Translations under genes and position numbers: made by a program | Assembly (NCBI GenBank): GCA_029573715.1 | Contig: JAKQDR010000261.1 | Coordinates: 1 to 64,000, forward strand | DNA from: a bacterium | Lineage (GTDB): Bacteria > Patescibacteriota > Microgenomatia > UBA1406 > GWC2-37-13 | Reading direction: 5' to 3' | DNA: 64,000 nucleotides | The notes under the pieces: generated by a model | The model's database searches: none | Told to the model about the DNA's origin: nothing | Seen by the model: the letters and a program-made list of their open reading frames with translations, nothing else | Part shown: positions 46,986-56,877 of the stretch, piece after piece | How positions within the stretch are numbered: position 1 is the stretch's first letter | Layout: each line of letters starts with the position of its first letter

Positions 46986-47657
46986 CTACAGTGATGTGAC
47001 CTTTTGCAGTTGCCCAACCACGATTAAACGCTTCCATGTCGTGCCTGCAGGCCAGCACGTCATAAGGGTTACTGAGCGCTCAAATGAGGCATCCTCCATG
47101 ATTGAGATATCTTGCGCATCAACAACTCGTTTTTCTCTCACTCGATATATGTACTCAGAGCCCTCATAATATACCGAAAATTCATCATCTCCTTCTAATT
47201 TATCTATCAAATAAAAAATTGCATTGTAGCGACCTGCATCAAAAATATTTTGCGCAGAGTGAGCGAACAAAAAGCTGTTGCCTGCCTTATCAGGCGTTGA
47301 CGTACCCGCAGCGTGCGCGACTCCTTTGGAAAGGGCCTGTTGATAAATACGACTATCAAATGCATCAACATCCTTCACAACCGGCGCATATGCCCCTATC
47401 TTGGGTACTGCTATTGAGAAATCTATGGGGAGCGCATTGCGAGGGTCGGGAGTGGGGGAGACGACAGTGTTTGGGGGGAGATACTTCACAACGCTTGTGC
47501 GCCATACATATTGTGTTTCAAGCCATAAGATAGGGGTGAACACAAACATAAGAACACCCAGCCCGCTCACTATAGAAATGATGGCGATTACCAATGGCCA
47601 TGGGGGAGCTTTTTGCATGGTGTCAGATTCTTGAACCTTCTTTTGAGCCTTATTCAT
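46986..47657 (-). CDS. Sortase
   Basis: N-terminal TM; FAHSAQN (His), TLMTCWPAGTTWKRLIV (Cys/Arg). Confidence 0.92.
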   Translation of the reverse strand: MNKAQKKVQESDTMQKAPPWPLVIAIISIVSGLGVLMFVFTPILWLETQYVWRTSVVKYLPPNTVVSPTPDPRNALPIDFSIAVPKIGAYAPVVKDVDAFDSRIYQQALSKGVAHAAGTSTPDKAGNSFLFAHSAQNIFDAGRYNAIFYLIDKLEGDDEFSVYYEGSEYIYRVREKRVVDAQDISIMEDASFERSVTLMTCWPAGTTWKRLIVVGQLQKVTSL

Positions 47658-47665
47658 ATGCTTGA

Positions 47666-50600
47666 TTATTTCTTGGTCTGAGGAGTTTGAATTTGCTCTG
47701 TTTTATTTTTCTGCCGAGCTCGATAGTACCATGCGTATGCCAACCCTCCAACAAGCAGTCCCACTCCGACAAATGCCCATACACTGCGACTTGCTCCTTC
47801 TTCAACCAAATTATCAAGTGGGGGAAGGGCAGACTCTGGTGTGGCGACTTTCTCGCCCAGCACCTCTCCTTCGGCTTTACCTTTGGGTGATGGCTGAGCT
47901 GTCAAACCATCTTGCTCACCGAGCACCTGCCCTCCAGTGCCTCCCGATCCCTGCACAATGAGGGCACCCTCTTCAATCACCTCTGCTGAGGTGCTTCCTG
48001 TGGAACTGGTGACTGTTTCAACAACTTTATCTCCGACCGGGTCTGAATAATTACCCGCCGCATCAAAAGCACGCAATGCGTAGTAATATTTTTTATTACA
48101 ATCGGGTACGAGTTCCACGTGGGTCGCTTGGGTGTTTGAACCAATGGTGAATGTGGCTACTTTAGTGCCATCATTGAGCGTAAACTCTGTGCTGTCACCG
48201 CGATACACCTCAACGCGCACCGTCTTACCGCCATCGTCTGCCGACCAGAATGTTATTTTTTTCTCACAAGAACTCAAATCAAATCGGTCGTAGTTTCGAG
48301 GATTTCCCGGACGCGTTGATGTAGAAATGTATTTCACCGTGATCGTCTCCGCTTGGGCCACATATGGGCTCGCAGGAGAACCCAGCACAGTGACACGCAC
48401 TTCGTATATGTTGTCACCTTCAGCGAGCGCACCAGTTTCAACTTTACACGCACCGCTGTCTCCACCGGCTTTTAGGGTGATATCCGACCCAAATTGCGTG
48501 AAATTCCAGCTGTTTTTAGGGCTTTTTACATAACAACGGGCCGTAAGCTGTCTGTTCATCATATCAAGCGCCACAAATCCAAGGTTAAACCCTTCATTAG
48601 TAGGAGATCGAGGCTGCTCAACCCGCACCACAATCTCATCGGCAAGGGCTGCATGCACAGCGGGTGTGTTGCCATACACATACACAGACAGCACCCCAAA
48701 TATGGTGAGAAGAATTGCAATCATTTTAGGTGTGTATTTCATACGAGTTTTAAACAAATACCATAACCCAATCATCAAGCCCACCAAAAGCTGTGCAAAC
48801 CCCAGTATCACCAATATACTTGCAACACCGGTTGCCGGGAGCCGACGCGCAGATGTCGCACCGAGCACATTGCCCAAATCGCGCTTCTCAAGTATGTTTA
48901 TGGTGTTTGAGGGTGTGCCCACTTTTTCAATTTCTATTTGGGTGCCAACGACTGTATCAGTAATTATGCCAGGATCTGTTTTGGTCGAGTCTGCAGAGCT
49001 TGCAAGCACCATATCTGCCTTATCTATCGCACAAGATGTCGAGTCGGCACACCCATAGGCCCACGCCAAGTCCTTATACACTCCTGGCTTGCTGTCTGTG
49101 CCTATTGTCGCAACATATGTCAAAACGACAACATCACCCATGGCAAGATTGCCCAGAAGCCACGTACCTGGCGATGAATAGACAGGCTGGGGAATAGAGT
49201 AGGGAACTCCATTTTTCAATGCCTTCCATGAACCGCTCTTGTATGCAAATCCCCCTGGTGGAAGATCTATGACTTTCACATCCACCATATCATTATCCAA
49301 CACCTCAATCGTGATGGTATAGGTCACATCTGCACCCACCGCCTGTGGAGTGGGCCACTTGTCGTTGAATTTGCTGATCCGAAGCACTGGCTCAACTTTT
49401 TTATTCACAAACGTAACCGATTTAGATGCTCCGCTTAAAACAGTCACTTGCATGTCGCTTACCCCCGCATTCTCATCACCGAGCATCGCATCAAGATAAT
49501 ATCTGCTATCTATATTTATCTCTTGGAATGTGTATGTGCCTGGATTGACGGTAAACACATGAGGGCTGGTTTCTGTTATCACATGGGTGCCGAGCATTTC
49601 TCCCGCATCAACATCGAAGGGGAAATCGTCTGTAATGTCTTGATCAACGTGGTTTATCACATTCTTATTCACAGTGATGGTGGCCTTTTGATAGTTCCCT
49701 ACATAGCATGTTTTTTGCTCGCCCGGCTCAACGGTCACGGCAAGCCCTGATCGATATGAACCATTTTCATCTTCTTTTTGAGCGAAAACCGACGAAACGC
49801 CCAATATTCTATCTATGAGTCCGACACTTTCATCACCATCAATTGGGGTGGGGGTCGGAGTGGGGGAGGACATACTCCCATTGCTACAATATATATCTGT
49901 CACCCCCATAACATCACACCAGTTGCCCCATTCCTCCTGATAACTTAGGTCAATATCGATATTATGAAATAAGCTACAGTTTTCAAATTGAGTACAGGGC
50001 CTTGCGTCGCCATAGGATACCAATCGATCATACCCATTGGCCTGACAAGCCTTAAGTGCACATGTAGCAGCATCACCACACTTGTTCCATCTCGAACACA
50101 TCCCATGATGCCCATACGCCCACCCATCTTGAGTTATCTTTACCCCTTCCTGAGCTCCTTCACAATAAATATTGGACTGATACCAACCTTCCTGCATGAT
50201 TTCATCAAGCACATAGTCGCCAGCCCCAAGCACGAAGGTGGTGCTTCCCGAGCTGTCGGTCGATTGGGTTGTGGTTGGGCCATCTGTCAAACTCATGGTT
50301 ATATCCCAGTTGGGGAGTAGTGGCTCACCGTTGTCACGCTGACCATTGTTATTAAGATCATGGAACTTGTAGACTACAACATCACCATACTGAGTGTTAC
50401 CAAAGTTATATTCCGGACCAGCGACCATATTAACACTCACTGCCATACCCCGAGGATTTAAATCGGGCAAGGTCACCGTGTGACATATTGGATCAACTGG
50501 ATAGGTTTGTGCCCATCCTGATTGAACAACCTCACACACGTCATAGGTACCTGCGAGAAGCCCCTCAAACCAATACCAACCGTAGTGCTCATCATCACCT

Positions 50601-53600
50601 GATGTGGTGGTTTTCGGCTCACCTGCATCCCATTGCTGATTGTTATTTTGATCAATGAAAATCTCCCAACCGCTGAGCAATTCCTCTCTATCATTTACCC
50701 CATTGCGATTTGCATCATTCCATTTGTAGCCATGGATGTCATATGATTGTGTGTTTGTGATTTGACATACTCTTTCTCCATCGGAGGGTACCAATATGCC
50801 AGAGCACGAGTTGCTTGTTTGTTCCCAGTTTGAAGGCACATCTTCACTCACTGAGTATATGTTTGGTTCAACAGTGAACGTATAGTCAGCCACATCCGTT
50901 ACACTGCCGGTGGCCGCCCCATACACCTGACCACCACCTGAGACGGTGACACTAAACTCTGTCGGGTCGCCCGATGGAATTGTGGTTTTCTGAACTCTCA
51001 GTTGGCCCGTCACCAAGCGATTCTCAAAAATTACTGTGGTGTCTTGCTCGCTCACCGTGACTGGGGCAGGGAATAAGGCTGAATCTTGGCCATTTACCTG
51101 CGTTGATACATGGCTCCAATGAGCTTGTGGTAGTTCAAATGCTACATAATCACCATATGGCACATCCTCCAAAGTGACACAGCCATTATCACCGGTGACA
51201 CCAGTTGCCAGCACCTCATGAATTCGTGCGCGGAAATTGCCATTATTAAGATTGTCGTTGTATTGGTTGTCCCAAACGTTCAAATTAAGATTACCGCCAG
51301 CAAAACCTGATACCAGAGTGGTGTATTGGTGAGCTGGGCTGTAACCACCCCACGCAATATTTTGACCACCAACTTTGAGTTCTAAACCTCCCACGGTTGA
51401 AAGCTGATCTCCACTCACCCAGCCATCAGCGCCCATGGGGACATTAAGCGGTCTGTATGAAAAGCCGGCATCTGCAATCATTGCTGAATTACCATAGCGA
51501 TAGGTGCCAAAGGCAAATACCACATGATCACCAGCTGGCAACGAGGCATCGATGCCACTACCATTTGTTACCGGAATCTGATCATTAAAAAGCGGGTTTT
51601 GCTGTGCCAATCCTACGGTCCAATTTGCCAGAGGTTGATCGTCACCGTCAACCTTACAGATCGTTACGTCTTTTTGAACAGGTGCATTGAAAGCGACACA
51701 GTAGTAGCTTTGACCAGATTGAGGAGAAACTATTTGATCGAAATTATCATAATTTGCCACATCCGTATGACAATACATTTCAGCGCTTACATTGCTACCG
51801 GGGCTTGCTTGGGGCGGGTAGCTGAATGGTACATAGTCTGCTTTCAAGCTTTCTCGCACCCATATACCTGGAGCGCTCTCTAAGTTGTTGATGGAGACCT
51901 CAGTAACACCATTTTCATTGGTGGGACCGAATGTTTTCCATTGATTGTAAGCAGTGCCTGTTTGCGTATTTGGTCCACAGTAAGGCACATTACACATACC
52001 TGATGAAGATTGACCAGCAGCAAGACCTAAAACTTCACCACTCAGCTTGTCAACACCCTGTTGACCTGATTTATCGGCGAAGCCCCATTGGAAATCCCAA
52101 TCCTGAGCAAACCAACATTTGCCATTTGAATTATTTACAAAGTTTTGCGCAGTGTTTGCATTGATGTTCGCACCATTGTGCCAGTTGGGTAGATATGTTT
52201 CATTCTCACATATAATTTTATGTGCGATTATCTTAGTGGGCGGTTTTGGTTCTTCACATACCTGCTCAACCACATCTACCGCGTCAAGATCATATCCATC
52301 AGCTGTCGCCTCAAGAGCTGGATCGCTGGTGATATCTGTTATCTTGACATACTTGGCCCACAACAAACCTGACCCGTTGAGATCTAAATATCCAATTCCA
52401 TTTCCACCATCTTTGTTGGTGACATTGCCAATACTTACCCATGTTGACCCATCTTGACTGACTTCAACGGTTGCTGTTTCAACGCCATAACTGTTTCTTC
52501 CATTGGTCACTTCGTGGAAAGACAAATCAGGAGCATTGAGCACATCAACGGCATATCCAGAAAGCTCAAGTATGATGGTCCCTCCATAGCCCAAAGAATA
52601 AAACTGCCCATCTGCAGGGCCAACCGCTTTCCATGGATTCATACGGGCCACATCAGTGATAGGAGTGCCATTTTTACGAAGCCCCTGGGTGTGTGACACA
52701 TAATTGCCCGACCATGCAGCACCTTGCACACACGCAATTGGTGTCGGGGTTGTGGTTGGTGTGTTGGTGGGTGTGGGAGTACTGGTTGCGGTTGGAGTGG
52801 GGGTCGCTCCTTGCTCCGTACAGGCAACGCTCACATCATCAACAAACATGCCGAGTGAGTCAGTCATTCCGATTTCAATGAAACTGATTCTTGTAAGGCT
52901 GGTGGTGGCAACAAAAGTATAACTTTCTGCTTGCCAGTTGGTGCTACTACCACCTGCAAGATTGCCACTATTAAACATCTCAGTATTACCAACGACAACT
53001 TGCAAATGATTATTATTATGGTTTGGTCTGGCAGAATACTTCCAACCAAGTGTGTACTCATATCCGGGAATAGTTGGGATGTCTTGTGAAAGCGCAATAG
53101 AGGCAGGTTCACCACTAAACCCATCGCTGGGCCCCGTCCAATCGGTATCTAGCTCCACATATTGTGCACCACTTGCTGGCAGCCAACCGTTCACCCCTTG
53201 ATGCACTTCGGTTTTTGGCTCAGGGCGAGTGTTACCATTGTAATCTGAAAAGCCACCATACCACTCAGCTGTCCAGCCAGCCATTTGTGCGTTATTAAAC
53301 ACATCCCAACCAGTACCTTGGCTCACAACTGGTGTTTCAAAACTACCATTGGCAACCATTTCTTGTCGGCATTCATTTATCCAGGTACACTCACTTGAGC
53401 AACTGGATTGACCATTGAGCGGGCCATAATCACATTGTTCATTGTCATTTTCTATGCCATCGCCACATCTACCAGCAGGTGGAGTGGAAGTCGGCGTGGA
53501 GGTGGGTGTGGGGGTATTGGTTGGAGTAAACGTTGGGGTAGCAGTTGGAGATACACCAGGAATATTACAGTCATTATTCCATATCGCTTGTCCCTCGGTA

Positions 53601-55138
53601 GTCCAGTTTTTACCAGGGTAAGTGCATATCCCGGAATCACAAGAATAGTAGAAGGGTGGGATGATGTCTCCCCATGGAACACTCGGATACACACCACCAT
53701 TGTGGCCATCATGACCTTGAACGTCTGCGCTCTTACTTGGATTCATACTATTGTAAGGATTTGCGTGTGCACTGGTGGAGTGACAAATAGTTACCTTGTC
53801 GCAATCAGTATCGCTGGTATTTGCAAGCCCGGGAGAGATACAACTTAATATAAAGTCAGCGCTGTTGTCATTGGTATCCTGACCATCGGGAAAGCGAGAA
53901 AGTCCTACCGTTCCAAGTGATACATTGTCGGCAATTGTTCCCGCTGTTTCGGTATATCCAGGTGTATCGCCTCCGTAACTTACGGTGTCAACAAGAACTT
54001 CGGATGAAGCAGATTTAAAAAATAGTGCAACCGCATCCGGACCTTGTTGGAGTAAATTAGTATCCGGGGAAACGTCCATGTCACAATTTGGGGTATTACC
54101 GCTTTGCGCACAAATTACGAAATAGTCTCCAGATGCGAGGCTTACGTTTGGAAGATCGAAGGCATGGCCAATTGATGGAGGCGCACCGTTATTGATTGTC
54201 CGCACCTCATAATTGTCTAGATTAACAGCTGTTTGACCGTTATTTTTGATCTCGATAAATTCAGCATCATCAGTCCCCGGCTGATCATAGTCAATTTCAT
54301 TAATCACTAGAAGCTCTGATGGTGTAGGAGTGGGGGTATTGGTCGGGAGGGCATCAAGCCCATCGCAATCTTGATCGATTCCATCACCGGCAATTTCGGG
54401 CGCGCCAGGATAAACGGAAGAGTCACTATCGTTGCAATCGGTATTATCAGCTACATAACCGACTGGTGCCGAACAGGCTTGAACGGTACTGTCATTATCC
54501 CCGTAACCATCGCCATCGGCATCGAGATAGTAGGTAGAAGAAACGCAAGTAGGAGTGGGGGTAAGTGACGGCTGAATCGTGTTCACATCCTCAAGCCACT
54601 TTTTATTATCTTCAGTAAGCTCAAGCAGGTTGCTCACATCGTTGTCATTTTCAATCTTCCCTTCGCCAACAAGTGAGAATGCATTGCTCTCCTCTAATAT
54701 ATACCTATGCTCATACGCCCAGGATAAATCCTCAACCTGCACTTTCACGAGTGCGCGCTTTACTTCATGATCAATGCAATCAACTGCAGAGCATGTACCT
54801 GCATACAATTTCTTTTTGAAAATACCCGATGCATCTTCACCTTTTCCTTCTAATCCTTCAACCTGATACCCGTCATCTTTCACTCGAGTATATGCCACAA
54901 CATAGCTAACTTCTGAAGACGTATTTACCGAAAGTTCAAGCTCATTTTTTGAAACATCAAATGTGACAGATAGCACAGGCGGAGCGTCAGCATAAGCAAT
55001 TTGTGAGCTCACTCCATACGCGAAATAGGGGAGATAGCTATTCGCCAAAAGCATAGTGGTGGTGAGGAGAGAGAAGATCTTCCGGAGTGCAGCCTTATAA
55101 ACTCGTATATGGGTTAGAGAACGAGTGAGGTTTCTCAT
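47666..55138 (-). CDS. Giant multidomain surface protein (2490 aa) with internal LPATG-TM and a second C-terminal secreted module
   Basis: Signal peptide; MopE-like DADGDGYGD..DCNDSDSSVYPGAPE; lamin-tail-like VINEIDYDQPGTDDAEFIEIKN; SdrD B-like DANRNGVNDREELLSGW and DLNNNGQRDNGEPLLPNW; LPATGVASILVILGFAQLLVGLMIGLWYLFKTR; then MKYTPKMIAILLTIFGVLSVYVYG. Confidence 0.9.
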   Translation of the reverse strand: MRNLTRSLTHIRVYKAALRKIFSLLTTTMLLANSYLPYFAYGVSSQIAYADAPPVLSVTFDVSKNELELSVNTSSEVSYVVAYTRVKDDGYQVEGLEGKGEDASGIFKKKLYAGTCSAVDCIDHEVKRALVKVQVEDLSWAYEHRYILEESNAFSLVGEGKIENDNDVSNLLELTEDNKKWLEDVNTIQPSLTPTPTCVSSTYYLDADGDGYGDNDSTVQACSAPVGYVADNTDCNDSDSSVYPGAPEIAGDGIDQDCDGLDALPTNTPTPTPSELLVINEIDYDQPGTDDAEFIEIKNNGQTAVNLDNYEVRTINNGAPPSIGHAFDLPNVSLASGDYFVICAQSGNTPNCDMDVSPDTNLLQQGPDAVALFFKSASSEVLVDTVSYGGDTPGYTETAGTIADNVSLGTVGLSRFPDGQDTNDNSADFILSCISPGLANTSDTDCDKVTICHSTSAHANPYNSMNPSKSADVQGHDGHNGGVYPSVPWGDIIPPFYYSCDSGICTYPGKNWTTEGQAIWNNDCNIPGVSPTATPTFTPTNTPTPTSTPTSTPPAGRCGDGIENDNEQCDYGPLNGQSSCSSECTWINECRQEMVANGSFETPVVSQGTGWDVFNNAQMAGWTAEWYGGFSDYNGNTRPEPKTEVHQGVNGWLPASGAQYVELDTDWTGPSDGFSGEPASIALSQDIPTIPGYEYTLGWKYSARPNHNNNHLQVVVGNTEMFNSGNLAGGSSTNWQAESYTFVATTSLTRISFIEIGMTDSLGMFVDDVSVACTEQGATPTPTATSTPTPTNTPTTTPTPIACVQGAAWSGNYVSHTQGLRKNGTPITDVARMNPWKAVGPADGQFYSLGYGGTIILELSGYAVDVLNAPDLSFHEVTNGRNSYGVETATVEVSQDGSTWVSIGNVTNKDGGNGIGYLDLNGSGLLWAKYVKITDITSDPALEATADGYDLDAVDVVEQVCEEPKPPTKIIAHKIICENETYLPNWHNGANINANTAQNFVNNSNGKCWFAQDWDFQWGFADKSGQQGVDKLSGEVLGLAAGQSSSGMCNVPYCGPNTQTGTAYNQWKTFGPTNENGVTEVSINNLESAPGIWVRESLKADYVPFSYPPQASPGSNVSAEMYCHTDVANYDNFDQIVSPQSGQSYYCVAFNAPVQKDVTICKVDGDDQPLANWTVGLAQQNPLFNDQIPVTNGSGIDASLPAGDHVVFAFGTYRYGNSAMIADAGFSYRPLNVPMGADGWVSGDQLSTVGGLELKVGGQNIAWGGYSPAHQYTTLVSGFAGGNLNLNVWDNQYNDNLNNGNFRARIHEVLATGVTGDNGCVTLEDVPYGDYVAFELPQAHWSHVSTQVNGQDSALFPAPVTVSEQDTTVIFENRLVTGQLRVQKTTIPSGDPTEFSVTVSGGGQVYGAATGSVTDVADYTFTVEPNIYSVSEDVPSNWEQTSNSCSGILVPSDGERVCQITNTQSYDIHGYKWNDANRNGVNDREELLSGWEIFIDQNNNQQWDAGEPKTTTSGDDEHYGWYWFEGLLAGTYDVCEVVQSGWAQTYPVDPICHTVTLPDLNPRGMAVSVNMVAGPEYNFGNTQYGDVVVYKFHDLNNNGQRDNGEPLLPNWDITMSLTDGPTTTQSTDSSGSTTFVLGAGDYVLDEIMQEGWYQSNIYCEGAQEGVKITQDGWAYGHHGMCSRWNKCGDAATCALKACQANGYDRLVSYGDARPCTQFENCSLFHNIDIDLSYQEEWGNWCDVMGVTDIYCSNGSMSSPTPTPTPIDGDESVGLIDRILGVSSVFAQKEDENGSYRSGLAVTVEPGEQKTCYVGNYQKATITVNKNVINHVDQDITDDFPFDVDAGEMLGTHVITETSPHVFTVNPGTYTFQEINIDSRYYLDAMLGDENAGVSDMQVTVLSGASKSVTFVNKKVEPVLRISKFNDKWPTPQAVGADVTYTITIEVLDNDMVDVKVIDLPPGGFAYKSGSWKALKNGVPYSIPQPVYSSPGTWLLGNLAMGDVVVLTYVATIGTDSKPGVYKDLAWAYGCADSTSCAIDKADMVLASSADSTKTDPGIITDTVVGTQIEIEKVGTPSNTINILEKRDLGNVLGATSARRLPATGVASILVILGFAQLLVGLMIGLWYLFKTRMKYTPKMIAILLTIFGVLSVYVYGNTPAVHAALADEIVVRVEQPRSPTNEGFNLGFVALDMMNRQLTARCYVKSPKNSWNFTQFGSDITLKAGGDSGACKVETGALAEGDNIYEVRVTVLGSPASPYVAQAETITVKYISTSTRPGNPRNYDRFDLSSCEKKITFWSADDGGKTVRVEVYRGDSTEFTLNDGTKVATFTIGSNTQATHVELVPDCNKKYYYALRAFDAAGNYSDPVGDKVVETVTSSTGSTSAEVIEEGALIVQGSGGTGGQVLGEQDGLTAQPSPKGKAEGEVLGEKVATPESALPPLDNLVEEGASRSVWAFVGVGLLVGGLAYAWYYRARQKNKTEQIQTPQTKK

Positions 55139-55234
55139 TGGTAAAAATACGAAATGTATTTGGCCCGATTATACACCCCTTACAACCTCTGTCAATGGTA
55201 TTGCGCATTGTCAAAATAAGCTATGCAGAAAAAC

Positions 55235-56335
55235 CTAACACGCAGATGCGATCGCAGCAACCAAACGAGAAATTGTAGTGTCATCAAGTACCGAAACAAA
55301 CACTACGTTTGAGGCTAAGCCTTGAGCGATTTTCTCAAGCTTAAACCTCGCCGTATCATCGCACAATACATCTACTTTTGTCAAGACCAACATTTCTTGC
55401 TTCTTAAGCAAATCAGGATTATAAGCTGCAAGCTCTTGGCGAATTTTTTGGTAGTCTGCCACCATATCAGCAGTTTCACAACTTATACAATGGAGAAGCA
55501 CCCGCACTTTCTCAATGTGTTTTAAGAATTTGTCACCGAGCCCTTTGCCTTCTGATGCTCCTTCAATAAGCCCCGGTATATCCGCCAATATAATTCGTTT
55601 CTCCTCACTTTGTACTTTTTGCCCTGCTTGCCCCTCGAAGTCTTGACGAAGTGGGGCTTGCCCCTCGAAGTCTTGACGAAGTGGGGTACTCTGTACTTTC
55701 AGTATTCCTAAGTTTGGTTCAAGCGTCGTAAATGGATAGTTTGCCACTTTCGCGTGAGCATCAGTGAGCACATTGAGAAGGCTACTTTTCCCCGCATTAG
55801 GAAGCCCAATGAGCCCACAATCGGCAATCAGCCGCATAATGACATGAAACTTTCTCTTTTGACCTGGCTTTCCAGGATATGCGGTGGAGAATACTCCTTG
55901 GTTTTTACGAGATACCGATGCATTACCCCAACCACCCTGCCCTCCCTTACACAACAACACAGGTTTCCCTTGCGTAAGCTCAATCGATTCATGAGTCACC
56001 GTATCTATGAGCAACGTGCCGATAGGGAAGCGGAGCGTAAGATTTTCACCGTCTTTGCCATTTTTTGTTGATGATCTGCCCACCTGTCCGTCGGGAGCAT
56101 GATACGATAGAGTGCGCGTGTATTTAAGAAGCGTAGAGAGATTGGGGTCCACGACCGCATACAGATCACCACCCCGACCACCATCACCACCTGCAGGCTT
56201 GCCATAATTAGGGAAAAAAGCAACTCTTCCATCGCCTCCATCTCCCGCCTCAACCAATATTATTGCTTCATCAATAAGCATGAATCTCATTGTAATGCAC
56301 ATAAAGAGAAAATCCATTCTGACATGACGAAACAC
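55235..56335 (-). CDS. obgE: GTPase Obg
   Basis: IILVEAGDGGDGRVAF, GGDGGRGGDLYAVVD, GLPNAGKSSLLN, ADIPGLIEGASEGKGLGDKFLKH; true start probably MFMLIDEA/MLIDEA. Confidence 0.95.
   Translation of the reverse strand: MFRHVRMDFLFMCITMRFMLIDEAIILVEAGDGGDGRVAFFPNYGKPAGGDGGRGGDLYAVVDPNLSTLLKYTRTLSYHAPDGQVGRSSTKNGKDGENLTLRFPIGTLLIDTVTHESIELTQGKPVLLCKGGQGGWGNASVSRKNQGVFSTAYPGKPGQKRKFHVIMRLIADCGLIGLPNAGKSSLLNVLTDAHAKVANYPFTTLEPNLGILKVQSTPLRQDFEGQAPLRQDFEGQAGQKVQSEEKRIILADIPGLIEGASEGKGLGDKFLKHIEKVRVLLHCISCETADMVADYQKIRQELAAYNPDLLKKQEMLVLTKVDVLCDDTARFKLEKIAQGLASNVVFVSVLDDTTISRLVAAIASAC
55626..55686. repeat. Two tandem copies of a 30-nt unit GCTTGCCCCTCGAAGTCTTGACGAAGTGGG inside obgE
   Basis: Exact period-30 repeat; encodes PLRQDFEGQA twice on the minus strand. 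Confidence 0.95.
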
Positions 56336-56352
56336 TCAGCCTCAACTTGAGC

Positions 56353-56382
56353 TTGACTTTCCTGTTCGTCTGAGCGTACAAT
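56353..56382 (+). promoter_or_regulatory. Sigma70-type promoter TTGACT-N18-TACAAT
   Basis: Followed by AAAGGAGGTG at 56391-56400 and ATG at 56411. Confidence 0.7.
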
Positions 56383-56410
56383 GAGCTCGAAAAGGAGGTG
56401 AACTCAAACT

Positions 56411-56605
56411 ATGGCAGTCAAATTTTACGATGTAAAACTTCGCAAAGAAGTACATCTTGATGAAAAAGATGTTAAAACAGTAGAGTACAAACGCGAAACA
56501 AAAGATGGCAAAACACAAGTGCGCTATGCGCTTCGTGGCAAGACATCTGATGGACGCAATCTCACAAAGTTTGTGAGCAAAGCAGATTATGACAAAATGA
56601 AATGA
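56411..56605 (+). CDS. Small conserved-looking protein (64 aa), possibly a Cys-less DUF5679-like relative
   Basis: Strong promoter plus Shine-Dalgarno; MAVKFYDVKLRKEVHLDEKDVKTVEYKRETKDGKTQVRYALRGKTSDGRNLTKFVSKADYDKMK. Confidence 0.8.
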   Translation: MAVKFYDVKLRKEVHLDEKDVKTVEYKRETKDGKTQVRYALRGKTSDGRNLTKFVSKADYDKMK

Positions 56606-56616
56606 GCATCTTACAC

Positions 56617-56670
56617 AAAAATCCCTTCACTTTAAACTAGAGATAATGATTGAATAGTGAGGGGATTTTT
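56617..56670. terminator. Bidirectional terminator-like hairpin AAAAATCCCTTCACT...AGTGAGGGGATTTTT
   Basis: 15-bp stem with one G-T pair, U-tract on each side. Confidence 0.7.
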
Positions 56671-56877
56671 GATAAACCACCCTTCCACGCCCACTTCCAA
56701 CCAATTCTGCATCCCTCTCATCAACTGGTGCTAGTAGGGGAGGCCGACATTTATCCATAGTTCATTGAAAGTGGACGCGTGTGTCATATATAGTGAATTG
56801 CTTATTGCAAAAACAGTAAAGCTATATGCTTTAGGTTATCGTTGACATGTGAGAGTTTAAATTGATAGTATGAGTCT

